This document shows, piece after piece, positions 25,600-36,957 of a stretch of 64,000 nt of DNA (its first letter is position 1; each line of letters opens with the position of its first letter). The stretch comes from Terriglobia bacterium (lineage in GTDB: Bacteria; Acidobacteriota; Terriglobia; Bryobacterales; Bryobacteraceae). Under the pieces are notes generated by a model that ran no database searches, was not told where the DNA came from, and saw only the letters and a list, made by a program, of their open reading frames with translations. Made by a program: the position numbers and the translations under genes. The DNA is taken from the NCBI GenBank assembly GCA_020073445.1, contig JAIQFE010000002.1:1-64000 (forward strand), written 5' to 3'.

Positions 25600-26372
25600 T
25601 GCGACGCGTATTGGCGTTTATCGCGATCTCGCTCTCGGCGTTCGCGCAACTCGGGCCGGCTCCGGCCAAGCCGAAGCCCGCGCGCAACGCCAAGGAAGCG
25701 GCTCCGGTGGATTTCACGGGCTATTGGGTGTCGGTGGTCACCGAAGATTGGCGCTGGCGGATGGTCACCCCGGCGGTTGGCGATTTTGCGGGGATCCCCT
25801 TGAGCGCGGAAGGCCGCAAGATCGGCAATGCCTGGGATCCAGCCAAGGATGAGGCCGCAGGCGAACAGTGTAAGTCTTACGGCGCACCGGGGGTTATGCG
25901 GATCCCGGGGCGGATCCATATTACTTGGGCGGACGATAACACGCTCCAGATCGACACAGATCAGGGCACGCAGACACGGCTGCTGCACTTCGGTGGCAAG
26001 CCGGCGCCGGCGGTCGCGCCCACCTGGCAGGGTTATTCCGTCGCGCAATGGGAGCCACCGGTGCGCGGATTGGGATCGCCGCAGCAGGGGCTGGGGGCCA
26101 CGCGGGAAGGCAATCGGGGACGATCGCTCGAAGTAGTCACCACAGGGCTCCGGCCCGGATACTTGAGGAAAAACGGACCTCCGTATGGCGTTAACGCCGT
26201 TTTGAAGGAGTTTTTCGATCTTTCGGTCGAACGAAACGGGGATACATGGTTCGTGGTGACGACCATTGTGGAAGATCCCTATAACCTGACGGAGCCTTTC
26301 GTCACCAGCACTAACTTCAAGAAACAACGGGACGCGGCGGGATTTAGCCCGACGGCCTGTTCGGCGCGTTAA
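25599..26372 (+). CDS. Exported protein of the acidobacterial FSGxW family, copy B
   Basis: A 257-residue exported protein of unknown function, homologous to the product of the first gene of the operon: DFTGYWVSVVTEDWRWRM, GDFAGIPLSAEGRKIGNAWD, GEQCKSYG, TWQGYSVAQWE, SLEVVTTGLRPGYLRKNGPPYG, and VTTIVEDPYNLTEPFV. A signal peptide MRRVLAFIAISLSAFA precedes an Ala/Pro/Lys-rich linker. The start codon shares one base with the upstream stop (TAATG), so translation is coupled to the MBL-fold gene. Confidence 0.82.
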   Translation: MRRVLAFIAISLSAFAQLGPAPAKPKPARNAKEAAPVDFTGYWVSVVTEDWRWRMVTPAVGDFAGIPLSAEGRKIGNAWDPAKDEAAGEQCKSYGAPGVMRIPGRIHITWADDNTLQIDTDQGTQTRLLHFGGKPAPAVAPTWQGYSVAQWEPPVRGLGSPQQGLGATREGNRGRSLEVVTTGLRPGYLRKNGPPYGVNAVLKEFFDLSVERNGDTWFVVTTIVEDPYNLTEPFVTSTNFKKQRDAAGFSPTACSAR

Positions 26373-26510
26373 GTCAGGCGCCGAGTGCCGGTACTGAGGG
26401 TACTGGCGTTTGGTTGCGAAAGGAACGCTCAGTGCGGTATTGTAGCCAAAAGGCAGTCCCCGTTCTCGGGACAGCTTTCTCTCGTGTACCCAATTGGAGG
26501 GGTTTCCTGG

Positions 26511-28946
<2,436 letters not shown>

Positions 28947-28985
28947 AAGCAGGAGACAGAAGTCAGGAGTCAGAACTCAGAAGAG
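28947..28985 (+). repeat. Purine-rich AGTCAGGAG-type short tandem repeat
   Basis: Between the pyrophosphatase stop and the next start, imperfect units AGGAGACAGA, AGTCAGGAGT, CAGAACTCAG follow each other. The same unit type occurs at 10131-10161. No gene is encoded in it. Confidence 0.65.
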
Positions 28986-28997
28986 TATCCTGGGGGC

Positions 28998-30590
28998 ATG
29001 CGTGGTTTTTCAAGAACGCTTGCCCCTTTTCTTTTTGGTGTAACACTCATGGCTGCGATCCCTGATCTCGCGAAGCTGAATCGCATGATCGCGCGGTTCG
29101 CTCGCGTGGAGCTGCACGCGGATACGTCGAAGCTGTCCGCAGGCGATCAGAAGGCGCTGGCGAAGCTGCTGGACGCGGCTCGCGTCATCGACGATATTTT
29201 CCTGAACCAGGTCTGGAGCGGTAACGCCGCTCTGCGCGCGAAGCTGGCTCAAGATACGTCGCCTCTAGGCAAAGCCCGGCTGCATTACTTCGATTTGAAC
29301 AAGGGTCCGTGGTCGGAGCTGGATGACCACGCGGCGTTCCTTCCTGGTGTTCCCGACAAACAACTCCCGGGCGCGAACTTCTATCCCAGCGACATGACCA
29401 AGCAGGAGTTCGAAGGGTGGGCGAACGATGCCGCGCGCGGATTCTTCAGCATCGTCAGGCGCGGCGCGGATAAGAAGCTTCAGACGGTGCCGTATAGCGC
29501 TGCCTACAAGGACGATCTAACTCGCGCTGCGAAGCTGCTCGACGAAGCCGCGGCACTCACATCCAATAAATCTCTGCAAGACTTCCTGCGCCTCCGCGCG
29601 AAAGCGTTCCTGAGCAACGACTATTACGACAGCGACGTCGCCTGGATGAAGCTCGACGCGCCCATCGACATCACCATCGGGCCGTACGAAACCTACATGG
29701 ATGAGATCTTCGGCTACAAGGCGGCGTTCGAGGCCTACGTTACGCTGCGCGACGACGAAGAGACCGCCAAACTCAAAATGTTCGCCGATCATCTGCAGGA
29801 GATCGAGAACAACCTTCCGCTTGATCCGAAATTCCGCAATCCCAAGATAGGCGCGCTGGCGCCGATTCGCGTGGTGAATCAGGTGCTCGCCACGGGGGAC
29901 GGCGCGCATGGGGTTCGCACGGCGGCGTTCAATCTGCCCAACGACGAGCGCATCGTGAAAAAGATGGGCTCGAAGCGCGTGATGCTCAAGAACGTCCAGG
30001 AGGCGAAGTTTTCGAAGACACTGGAGCCGATTGCCGCGCGCGTGCTGACGCCCGAAGAACGGGGCGACCTGAGCTTCAATGCGTTCTTCACGCATATCCT
30101 GGCGCATGAGATGACTCACGGGATCGGGCCGCAGAATAACGTGAGGCAATCGCTCAAAGAGCTGCATTCGGCGATTGAAGAAGCCAAAGCCGACGCCACG
30201 GGCCTCTTCATGATGCAGTATCTGTTCGACCACAAGCTGCTGCCGGCGGCGGAGAAGCCGCTGTACACGACGTTCCTGGCTTCGTCCTTCCGCACATTGC
30301 GGTTCGGGGTCCACGAGGCGCACGGGAAGGGAATGGCGCTGCAGTTCAACTACTTGATGGAGAAGGGTGCGTTTGTCGCGCGGCCGGATGGGACGTTCGC
30401 GGTGGACTTCGCCAAGATCCAACCTGCTGTGCGCGATCTGGTGCACGATCTGCTGACCATCGAAGCTACGGGCGATTACGCGGGGGCGAAGAAGATGCTG
30501 GACGAGCTCGGCGTGCTGCGTCCGGCGCTGCAGCAGGCGCTCGCGAAGCTCACGGACATTCCCACGGATATCGCACCACTGACGAACTAA
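28998..30590 (+). CDS. Dipeptidyl peptidase III-like zinc metalloprotease
   Basis: A 530-residue exported protein of the peptidase M49 (DPP III)-like group. The zinc motif is HEMTHG (His370, Glu371, His374), i.e. HExxH rather than the HExxxH of animal and yeast DPP III, and the downstream third ligand motif EEAKADATGL lies about 25 residues later. Members of this bacterial branch are often annotated Nudix-linked or Zn-dependent hydrolases. An N-terminal hydrophobic stretch suggests export. It probably cleaves dipeptides from peptide N-termini, but substrate specificity is not visible. Stand-alone gene. Confidence 0.82.
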   Translation: MRGFSRTLAPFLFGVTLMAAIPDLAKLNRMIARFARVELHADTSKLSAGDQKALAKLLDAARVIDDIFLNQVWSGNAALRAKLAQDTSPLGKARLHYFDLNKGPWSELDDHAAFLPGVPDKQLPGANFYPSDMTKQEFEGWANDAARGFFSIVRRGADKKLQTVPYSAAYKDDLTRAAKLLDEAAALTSNKSLQDFLRLRAKAFLSNDYYDSDVAWMKLDAPIDITIGPYETYMDEIFGYKAAFEAYVTLRDDEETAKLKMFADHLQEIENNLPLDPKFRNPKIGALAPIRVVNQVLATGDGAHGVRTAAFNLPNDERIVKKMGSKRVMLKNVQEAKFSKTLEPIAARVLTPEERGDLSFNAFFTHILAHEMTHGIGPQNNVRQSLKELHSAIEEAKADATGLFMMQYLFDHKLLPAAEKPLYTTFLASSFRTLRFGVHEAHGKGMALQFNYLMEKGAFVARPDGTFAVDFAKIQPAVRDLVHDLLTIEATGDYAGAKKMLDELGVLRPALQQALAKLTDIPTDIAPLTN

Positions 30591-30593
30591 GGC

Positions 30594-30860
30594 CTATTTA
30601 AGCCGCGTAACTTTGGTGGGAGGCGTGTGCTCGCAAGCCACGGTTTCGGTCACGCCGAAGGCGATCTCTCCGCAGGCATTGGTGACCGCAGTCTGCATCG
30701 CGAATTCCTCGCTCACCGCCGAAGCAGTTTTGCAATTGGTGCGCCCGTTAAATGTGATGCAAACTTCCAAGCGATGCTTGGCCAGGTTAAAACTCGAGTA
30801 CACGATCACGCCCAGCACGATGAGCACGAAGATGATGCCAAACAGGACGGGTTTCTTCAT
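30594..30860 (-). CDS. Small membrane-anchored hypothetical protein
   Basis: An 88-residue protein that I do not recognise. One N-terminal hydrophobic helix (about 5-25) anchors a short extracytoplasmic part with four cysteines (Cys34, Cys43, Cys63 and Cys75). Two of these, EVCITF and NCKTA, could pair as disulfides. Its start overlaps the accA stop by 4 bases, so it is translationally coupled to accA. It seems genuine, but function is unknown. Confidence 0.7.
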   Translation of the reverse strand: MKKPVLFGIIFVLIVLGVIVYSSFNLAKHRLEVCITFNGRTNCKTASAVSEEFAMQTAVTNACGEIAFGVTETVACEHTPPTKVTRLK

Positions 30861-31687
30861 GACTTGGTGTAGAGCGCGCCCATGCGCCGGAACTTCTCAT
30901 AACGATCGTCAATAAGCTTCTTGGAATCCTGCCCGCACAGCTCGGCTAGCGCGCCGCGCAGTGTAGTCCGCAGCGACTCCGCGGCTTGCTCGGGATCGAC
31001 CTGAGCGCCGCCGCCGGGTTCCGGCACGATTCCGTCGATCACGCCGAATTCGAGCAGGTCTTTCGCAGTCATCTTCAGCGCCGCCGCTGCCCGAGGAGCT
31101 TTGCTCGAATCGCGATAGAGGATCGCCGCGCAGCTTTCCGGCGTGATCACGCTGTAAATCGCGTTTTCGAGCATGTAGATGCGATTGCCGACGCCCAGCG
31201 CCAAGGCTCCACCGCTGCCGCCTTCACCGATCACCACACAAATCACCGGCACTGGCAGACGCGACATCTCACGCAAGTTCTGAGCGATGGCTTCAGCTTG
31301 GCCGCGCTCTTCGGCATCGATCCCTGGATACGCTCCCATGGTGTCGAGGAACGTAATCACCGGCCGCGAAAATTTCGCCGCCATTTGCATCAGGCGCAGA
31401 GATTTCCGGTAGCCCTCGGGCTTGGGCATCCCGAAATTGCGGAACAACTTCTGCTTGGTATCGCGTCCTTTCTGCTGGCCGATGATCATCACCGGACGAT
31501 CGTCAAACCACGCGGGCCCGGCCACAATGGCGTGATCGTCCCCATAGGCTCGGTCGCCGTGCAGCTCTTCGAAATTCGTGAATAGCCGCTGGATATAGTC
31601 GAGCGTGTGAGGACGCTTGGGATGCCGCGCCAGCTGCACGCGTTCCCAGCTCGGATTGGTTTCCGTTGGAGCTTTGACTTCTGCCAT
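30857..31687 (-). CDS. accA: Acetyl-CoA carboxylase carboxyltransferase subunit alpha
   Basis: A 276-residue AccA-like carboxyltransferase alpha, shorter than the E. coli protein (319). The crotonase-fold core motifs are clear: [60 protein letters not shown] and [13 protein letters not shown]. It makes malonyl-CoA for fatty acid synthesis together with AccD, which is not in this window. It lies directly downstream of dnaE on the same strand, an order also found in E. coli and many other bacteria. Confidence 0.97.
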   Translation of the reverse strand: MAEVKAPTETNPSWERVQLARHPKRPHTLDYIQRLFTNFEELHGDRAYGDDHAIVAGPAWFDDRPVMIIGQQKGRDTKQKLFRNFGMPKPEGYRKSLRLMQMAAKFSRPVITFLDTMGAYPGIDAEERGQAEAIAQNLREMSRLPVPVICVVIGEGGSGGALALGVGNRIYMLENAIYSVITPESCAAILYRDSSKAPRAAAALKMTAKDLLEFGVIDGIVPEPGGGAQVDPEQAAESLRTTLRGALAELCGQDSKKLIDDRYEKFRRMGALYTKS

Positions 31688-31714
31688 TAGATGCGCAGGC
31701 GCTTATTCGTTGGC

Positions 31715-34700
31715 CTATTCGTTAGCAAGTACTTCCAGCGCTTCCGGCCCGCAGATACGCGCCAGCTCGGCGCAGAATTCCTTGTCCGGACGGACCTTGG
31801 CCGGTACATCCAGGATAACCGAGAAGTCGCGTCTCTTTTCCAGACGCAGGCGAACCTCGGTCTTGCCGGGCTTGCGGGCGAACAATTGGGAAAGAGCATT
31901 AGCGCGGTCGGCATCGGTCTGGCCGTTCACCACGGCACCGTTCACAGGCACGCGGACCGAGATCAGCGAAGGCAGACGAACACGGGCGTTTTCCAGCAGC
32001 ACGATGTCCTGGACGGAGATTTTGGGTGGGGCATTCTCTTCCGGCAGGACGAGTCCGCGCACCAGCACGGCCTGGTCTTCATTGAGGACAGGTAAAAGGC
32101 GCTCGTACTGCGTAGAGAACACCATCGCTTCCAGGCTGCCTTCTTTGTCCTCGATCTGAAGCGCCGCCCAGAGCTTGCCTTCCTTGTTGCGTTTGCGCTG
32201 GATACCGGTGAGGATGCCGCACAGCGCCACTTCGGTGTTCTTCTGCAGCCCTTCCAGGCCCGATGTGAAGTGCGTGGCGAGTTCTCCCACTTTATCCATG
32301 AACTGGTCCAGCGGATGGCCGGTGATGTAGAACCCGAGCATCTCCTTTTCGCCGGTGAGCTTCTCTTTCGGGGTCCAATCGGGGACGTTGGGTAGCGGGT
32401 GCGCTGCCGCAGGCTCGTGCGCCGCGAGATCGGCAAACAGGCCGGATTGGCCGCTGGCGCGATCCTTCTGCGCCCGCGTGCCGATTTCCATCGCTCCGTC
32501 GATCACGGCGAACAACTGTGCGCGCGCGGCGCCCAATGAATCGAGCGCGCCGGCCTTGATGAAGCTTTCGATCATCCGCCGGTTGACCGCGGAGAGATCC
32601 ACCCGCTCGCAGAAATCGTAGAGCGAAGTGAAGTTGCCGCCTTCGGTACGCGCTTTCCGGATCGATTCCACGGCGTTCGCTCCGACGTTCTTGATCGCGC
32701 CCAAGCCGAATCGAATCCCGTCGGGAGCGGGCGTGAAGGTAAATTCCGAGTAGTTCACATCGGGAGCAAGGACCTGGATGCCCATTTCGCGGCACTCATT
32801 GATGTACTTGACGACCTTGGCGGTGTTGCCGGCTTCCGAAGTGAGCAGTGCCGACATGAATTCCAGCGGGTAGTGCGCCTTCAGATAGCCGGTGACCAGC
32901 GCGAGAAACGCGTAGGCAGCCGAGTGCGACTTGTTGAAACCGTAGCCGGCGAATTTTTCCATCAGGTCGAACACTTTTTCGACCTTGCGCGCAGGGTGGT
33001 TGTTTTTTGCCGCGCCTTCGACGAATCGCGCGCGCTGCTTGGCCATCTCCTCGGCCTTCTTCTTGCCCATGGCGCGGCGCAACAGATCGGCTTCGCCGAG
33101 CGAATAGCCGGCGACCCTGTTGGCGATCTGCATCACCTGTTCCTGGTAGACCATCACGCCGAAGGTCTCTTCCAGGATGTCCTTCATCACCGGAAGATCG
33201 TAGACCACTTCCTTGCGGCCGTGTTTGCGATCGATGAAGTCGTCGATCATGCCCATCGGGCCGGGCCGGTAGAGCGCGTTCAGTGCGATCAGGTCCTCGA
33301 TGCGGTCCGGCTGGTAGCGCCGCAAAATATCGCGCATGCCGGCGGATTCGAACTGGAACACGCCGCTAGTGAGACCCTTGCTAAAGATCGACTCGTAGGT
33401 TTTTGGATCATCGACCGGCAGGTCCTCAACGCGGAGCGTCACGTTCTGATGGCGCTTGATCAGCTCCAGCGCATCTTCGATGATCGTCAGGGTCGTGAGC
33501 CCCAGGAAATCCATCTTTAGCAGGCCGAGTTTTTCGAGGCCCACCATGTCGTACTGGGTGACAACTTCGTCTTTGTTGGTCTTGTAGAGCGGAACCAGTT
33601 CCCGAAGAGGCTGCGGCGCGATGACCACGCCTGCCGCGTGCACGCTGGCATTGCGCGCGACCCCTTCCAGACGCAGTGCGACGTCCAGAACCTCTTGCAT
33701 CCGCGGTTCCTTGCGGGCCAGTTCGTCGATCTGCGGCTCCATCTTGCGCGCCTCGGCGAGCTTGATGTTCAGAGGCATGGTCGGGATCAGCTTGGTGATG
33801 CGCTCCACGTCGGCATAGCTGACATCCAGGACGCGGCCCACGTCTTTTAGTGCGGCGCGCGCGCCCAGCGTTCCAAACGTGATGATCTGGGCGACCTGCT
33901 CGCGACCATATTTCTCGGTGACGTACTGAATCACTTCGCCGCGCCCGCGCGTGCAGAAGTCGATGTCGATATCGGGCATGGAGATGCGTTCGGGATTGAG
34001 GAATCGCTCGAACAGCAGCCCGTACGCCAGCGGATCGATATCGGTGATCTCCATGGCGTAACTGACAAGGCTCCCCGCGGCCGATCCGCGGCCGGGACCA
34101 ACGGGGATGCCCTTCTGTTTGGCGAAGCGGATGAAATCCCAGACGATCAGGAAGTACCCAGAGAACTTCATCTGCTGGATAATCTTGATTTCCGTATCCA
34201 GCCGCTCGGCGTACTCAGCGAGATCGTGTTTCAGGAGGCCCTGGGCCTGCAGAGCTTCCAGGCGCCCGCGGCGCTTTTCGAATCCCTGGCGCGCGACGTA
34301 TTCGAAGTAGGTGTCGGCGCTGTGGTTTTCGGGAATCGGGAATTTCGGAAACGGTTCGGCGATGGGATCCAGCTTGATCTGGCAGCGCTGGGCGATATCC
34401 CAAGTGCGGTCGAGCGCTTCGGGAACCTCGCCGAAGAGCAGCATCATCTCTTCGCGCGTTTTCAGGTGAAACTGATTTTGCGTGAACCGCATCCGGTTCG
34501 GATCCGACATGGTCTTGCCGGTCTGGATGCATAGCAGGATTTCGTGCGCGCGGGCGTCGTCCTGGCGGAGATAGTGCGAATCGTTGGTGGCGATCAGCGG
34601 AATCCCGGTGTCGCCCGCCAGCCTGTGTATGTGGGGCAACACTTGTTCATCCTGCTCCAGGCCGTGGTTCTGCAACTCCAGGAAGAAATTCTTCTTGCCG

Positions 34701-35194
34701 AACAGGTCGCTGTACTCGTAGGCGAGACGCTTGGCTTCGTCGTACTTGTCGGCCAGCAGTGTTTCGTTGATATCGCCCCGCAGGCACGCCGAGAGCGCGA
34801 TCAGGCCTTCGGAATGGCGCGAGAGCAGGTCTTTATCGATGCGCGGCTTGTAATAGAAACCATCCAGGTATCCGGAGGAGACCAGCTTGATCAGGTTGCG
34901 ATACCCGGTCTGGTTTTCGCACAACAGCACCAGATGGTTGTAGCGGTTGGTATCGCTCTTGACGGTCTGGCCCTGCTGCGCGACGTAAACTTCGCAGCCG
35001 ATCACGGGATGGACGCCGTGCTTCTTGGCCTCGTTGTAGAACTCCACCGCGCCGAACAGGTTGCCGTGGTCGGTCATGGCGACCGAGGGCATCTTCTGCT
35101 CTTCCACCTGCTGCATCAACTGCGAGATCTCGCAGGCTCCATCGAGCAGCGAGTAGTCGGTGTGACAATGCAGATGAACAAAGGGCGCGGGCAT
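31715..35194 (-). CDS. dnaE: DNA polymerase III subunit alpha
   Basis: An 1159-residue replicative polymerase of normal DnaE length. The N-terminal PHP domain starts FVHLHCHTDYSLLDG (about 6-20). The palm follows, with the catalytic acidic motif PDIDIDFCTRGR and GPGRGSAAGSLVSY upstream of it, then fingers with the FGVMVYQEQVMQIANRVAGYS segment and a C-terminal HhH/OB-fold region. The start has no close competitor. It is followed by accA. A 150-base divergent region separates it from the zinc-ribbon gene. Confidence 0.98.
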   Translation of the reverse strand: MPAPFVHLHCHTDYSLLDGACEISQLMQQVEEQKMPSVAMTDHGNLFGAVEFYNEAKKHGVHPVIGCEVYVAQQGQTVKSDTNRYNHLVLLCENQTGYRNLIKLVSSGYLDGFYYKPRIDKDLLSRHSEGLIALSACLRGDINETLLADKYDEAKRLAYEYSDLFGKKNFFLELQNHGLEQDEQVLPHIHRLAGDTGIPLIATNDSHYLRQDDARAHEILLCIQTGKTMSDPNRMRFTQNQFHLKTREEMMLLFGEVPEALDRTWDIAQRCQIKLDPIAEPFPKFPIPENHSADTYFEYVARQGFEKRRGRLEALQAQGLLKHDLAEYAERLDTEIKIIQQMKFSGYFLIVWDFIRFAKQKGIPVGPGRGSAAGSLVSYAMEITDIDPLAYGLLFERFLNPERISMPDIDIDFCTRGRGEVIQYVTEKYGREQVAQIITFGTLGARAALKDVGRVLDVSYADVERITKLIPTMPLNIKLAEARKMEPQIDELARKEPRMQEVLDVALRLEGVARNASVHAAGVVIAPQPLRELVPLYKTNKDEVVTQYDMVGLEKLGLLKMDFLGLTTLTIIEDALELIKRHQNVTLRVEDLPVDDPKTYESIFSKGLTSGVFQFESAGMRDILRRYQPDRIEDLIALNALYRPGPMGMIDDFIDRKHGRKEVVYDLPVMKDILEETFGVMVYQEQVMQIANRVAGYSLGEADLLRRAMGKKKAEEMAKQRARFVEGAAKNNHPARKVEKVFDLMEKFAGYGFNKSHSAAYAFLALVTGYLKAHYPLEFMSALLTSEAGNTAKVVKYINECREMGIQVLAPDVNYSEFTFTPAPDGIRFGLGAIKNVGANAVESIRKARTEGGNFTSLYDFCERVDLSAVNRRMIESFIKAGALDSLGAARAQLFAVIDGAMEIGTRAQKDRASGQSGLFADLAAHEPAAAHPLPNVPDWTPKEKLTGEKEMLGFYITGHPLDQFMDKVGELATHFTSGLEGLQKNTEVALCGILTGIQRKRNKEGKLWAALQIEDKEGSLEAMVFSTQYERLLPVLNEDQAVLVRGLVLPEENAPPKISVQDIVLLENARVRLPSLISVRVPVNGAVVNGQTDADRANALSQLFARKPGKTEVRLRLEKRRDFSVILDVPAKVRPDKEFCAELARICGPEALEVLANE

Positions 35195-35344
35195 GAAAAA
35201 TCGTTCCGATCCCGGGGGAGACTACTATTATAGCGGGCGGAAACGCCGTCACACCGCTTTCTACACGAACTTCCCCGTGCGTCGATGCGTATGGTGTATC
35301 ATCGCGTGTGCGAATCACTCGTTACGCCGTGTAGGAGACCCTGA

Positions 35345-36040
35345 ATGTTCTGCCAGCGTTGCGGTACTCAAGTCGGTTCCGACGTGCAGTTCTGCCCCAA
35401 CTGCGGGCAGGTTCAAGGCGGTGCATCTCTATCCGGCAGCGCTTCCACTCCAACGCCCTGGACGCCTCCTGCGGGTGTGCACGCCAGCGCCGGGCGGTGG
35501 ATCGGCGAAGGATGGGCGCTGGTCAAAGCGGATCTGGGCAACTATATCGTGATTTCACTGCTTTTCGCACTGCTGAGTTCCGTCCCATTGATCCAGGGAC
35601 CCCTGGTTGCCGGTTTCCACATTTTCACCATGAAGAAGTTGCTGGGTCGCAAGGCGGAATTCGGAGACCTCTTCACAGGATTCAACTTCTTCGTTCCCAC
35701 TCTGGTAGCGTCCCTGCTCATCGGCGTGTTTACCTTCGCGGGAACCCTGCTCTGCATCATCCCCGGACTGGTGGTGGCCGCCATGTACAAGTTCACGTAC
35801 CTGTTCATCGTGGATAAGAAAATGGATTTCTGGCCCGCGATGCAGGCCAGTCACGCCGTGGTGAAGACTGACTACGTTGGATTTACCCTGTTCCTGGTAC
35901 TGGCGTTTCTGGTGAACGTGCTCGGGGTGCTGTGCTGCATTGTGGGGGTGTTTGTAACGATTCCGATCACCTTCGCGGCCATAACCGTGGCCTACAAGGA
36001 GATCGTCGGATTCGAACCACGGACAGTGGATTCTTTGTAA
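35345..36040 (+). CDS. Zinc-ribbon membrane protein
   Basis: A 231-residue protein with an N-terminal zinc ribbon (MFCQRCG...FCPNCG, four cysteines in CxxC-x13-CxxC spacing), a short linker, and about five hydrophobic helices with a DUF4013/Yip1-like look (GPLVAGFHIFTMKKLLGRKAEFGDLF, AMYKFTYLFIVDKKMDFWPAM). Function unknown. Its start follows an AGGAG. The stop overlaps the next start by one base (TAATG), so it is coupled to the DUF2752 gene. Confidence 0.8.
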   Translation: MFCQRCGTQVGSDVQFCPNCGQVQGGASLSGSASTPTPWTPPAGVHASAGRWIGEGWALVKADLGNYIVISLLFALLSSVPLIQGPLVAGFHIFTMKKLLGRKAEFGDLFTGFNFFVPTLVASLLIGVFTFAGTLLCIIPGLVVAAMYKFTYLFIVDKKMDFWPAMQASHAVVKTDYVGFTLFLVLAFLVNVLGVLCCIVGVFVTIPITFAAITVAYKEIVGFEPRTVDSL

Positions 36041-36372
36041 TGCCCGCGCGGATTCCATTCCCGCGCGTCGCCGCGGCCCTGGCAGTGTTTGTCGCGCTGT
36101 GGTGTTTCACACCCGCGGCGGATCCCGCAATTCGGCTATGCGGATTTCACTGGCTCACCGGCATGGACTGCCCGTTTTGCGGGCTCACGCGCGGGCTATT
36201 CGCTCTCGCAAAAGGACACTGGAGCGAGGCGATCCATTTCAACGCTCTTAGCCCGCTGGGTTTTGCGATGCTTTTCGCGATGATTTTGGATGCGCCGTGG
36301 CTCGGCCGCATGTGGTCGTGGGGCTTCGCGTCTTTCGCGTTCTACGGGATCGTACGGCTCGTTTTACTCTAA
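36040..36372 (+). CDS. DUF2752 membrane protein
   Basis: A 110-residue protein with about three helices and the DUF2752 signature CPFCGLTRGL, where the two cysteines and TR form a conserved motif of unknown function. In many bacteria DUF2752 genes lie beside genes for zinc-ribbon or DUF4870-type membrane proteins, as here. Translation is probably coupled to the upstream gene through a TAATG overlap; longer frame upstream lies in the previous CDS. Confidence 0.85.
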   Translation: MPARIPFPRVAAALAVFVALWCFTPAADPAIRLCGFHWLTGMDCPFCGLTRGLFALAKGHWSEAIHFNALSPLGFAMLFAMILDAPWLGRMWSWGFASFAFYGIVRLVLL

Positions 36373-36375
36373 GCT

Positions 36376-36849
36376 ATGGCCGAAATCAGGATTGTGCGTG
36401 CGACCGAGCGCGACGTGCCTCAGATTCTGGAGCTGATCAAGGGTCTGGCGGAGTATGAGCGGCTGTCGCATGTGGTGGAAGCCACGGAAGATCGGCTGCG
36501 GAAGACACTTTTTGGCGATCGCCCGGCGGCGGAGGTCTGGATGGCGTTCGCGGGCGAGGAGTGCGCCGGTTTCGCGCTGTTCTTTACCAACTACTCGACC
36601 TTTCTGGGGAAGCCGGGATTGTACCTGGAGGACGTGTTCGTGAAGCCGCACCTTCGGCGCAAAGGGATCGGCATGGCTTTGCTCAAGAAGCTGGCGGCGC
36701 TCGCGCGCGAGCGGGACTATGGCCGGATGGAGTGGAGCGTGCTCGATTGGAACCAGCCCGCCATCAACTTCTACAAGAAGCTCGGGGCGGTTCCGCTGGA
36801 TGAGTGGACCATGTTCCGGCTGACGGGCGAGGCTCTTACGAACTTCTAG
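36376..36849 (+). CDS. GNAT family N-acetyltransferase
   Basis: A 157-residue GNAT acyltransferase with the SSAT-like layout: IRIVRATERDVPQILELIKGLAEYE at the N-terminus, acetyl-CoA loop LYLEDVFVKPHLRRKGIGMALLKKL (R-K-G-I-G), and WSVLDWNQPAINFYKKLGA. This resembles diamine acetyltransferases, but small amine specificity is only inferred. It starts 3 bases after the DUF2752 stop, so the three genes from 35345 may be co-transcribed. A palindromic repeat begins at the base after the stop codon. Confidence 0.9.
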   Translation: MAEIRIVRATERDVPQILELIKGLAEYERLSHVVEATEDRLRKTLFGDRPAAEVWMAFAGEECAGFALFFTNYSTFLGKPGLYLEDVFVKPHLRRKGIGMALLKKLAALARERDYGRMEWSVLDWNQPAINFYKKLGAVPLDEWTMFRLTGEALTNF

Positions 36850-36939
36850 AAAAAGGGGACAGACCGCTCTGTCCACTCTTACGCTGACTGACTAAGTCAG
36901 GAGTTTACTATGGGGGACAGAGTAGTCTGTCCCCTTTTT
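36850..36939. repeat. REPIN-like inverted repeat pair
   Basis: Two 25-base arms (36850-36874 and 36915-36939) face each other: AAAAAGGGGACAGAC... and its near-complement ending GTCTGTCCCCTTTTT, differing at two positions. Each arm itself folds into a GGACAGA/TCTGTCC hairpin. Such doublets of short palindromes match REPIN/REP elements mobilised by RAYT (Y1) transposases, but no such transposase is in the window. The 40-base centre includes an AGTCAGGAG unit and the ATG that opens the PilT reading frame. Confidence 0.75.
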
Positions 36940-36957
36940 CTAAATCATACTGGTACC

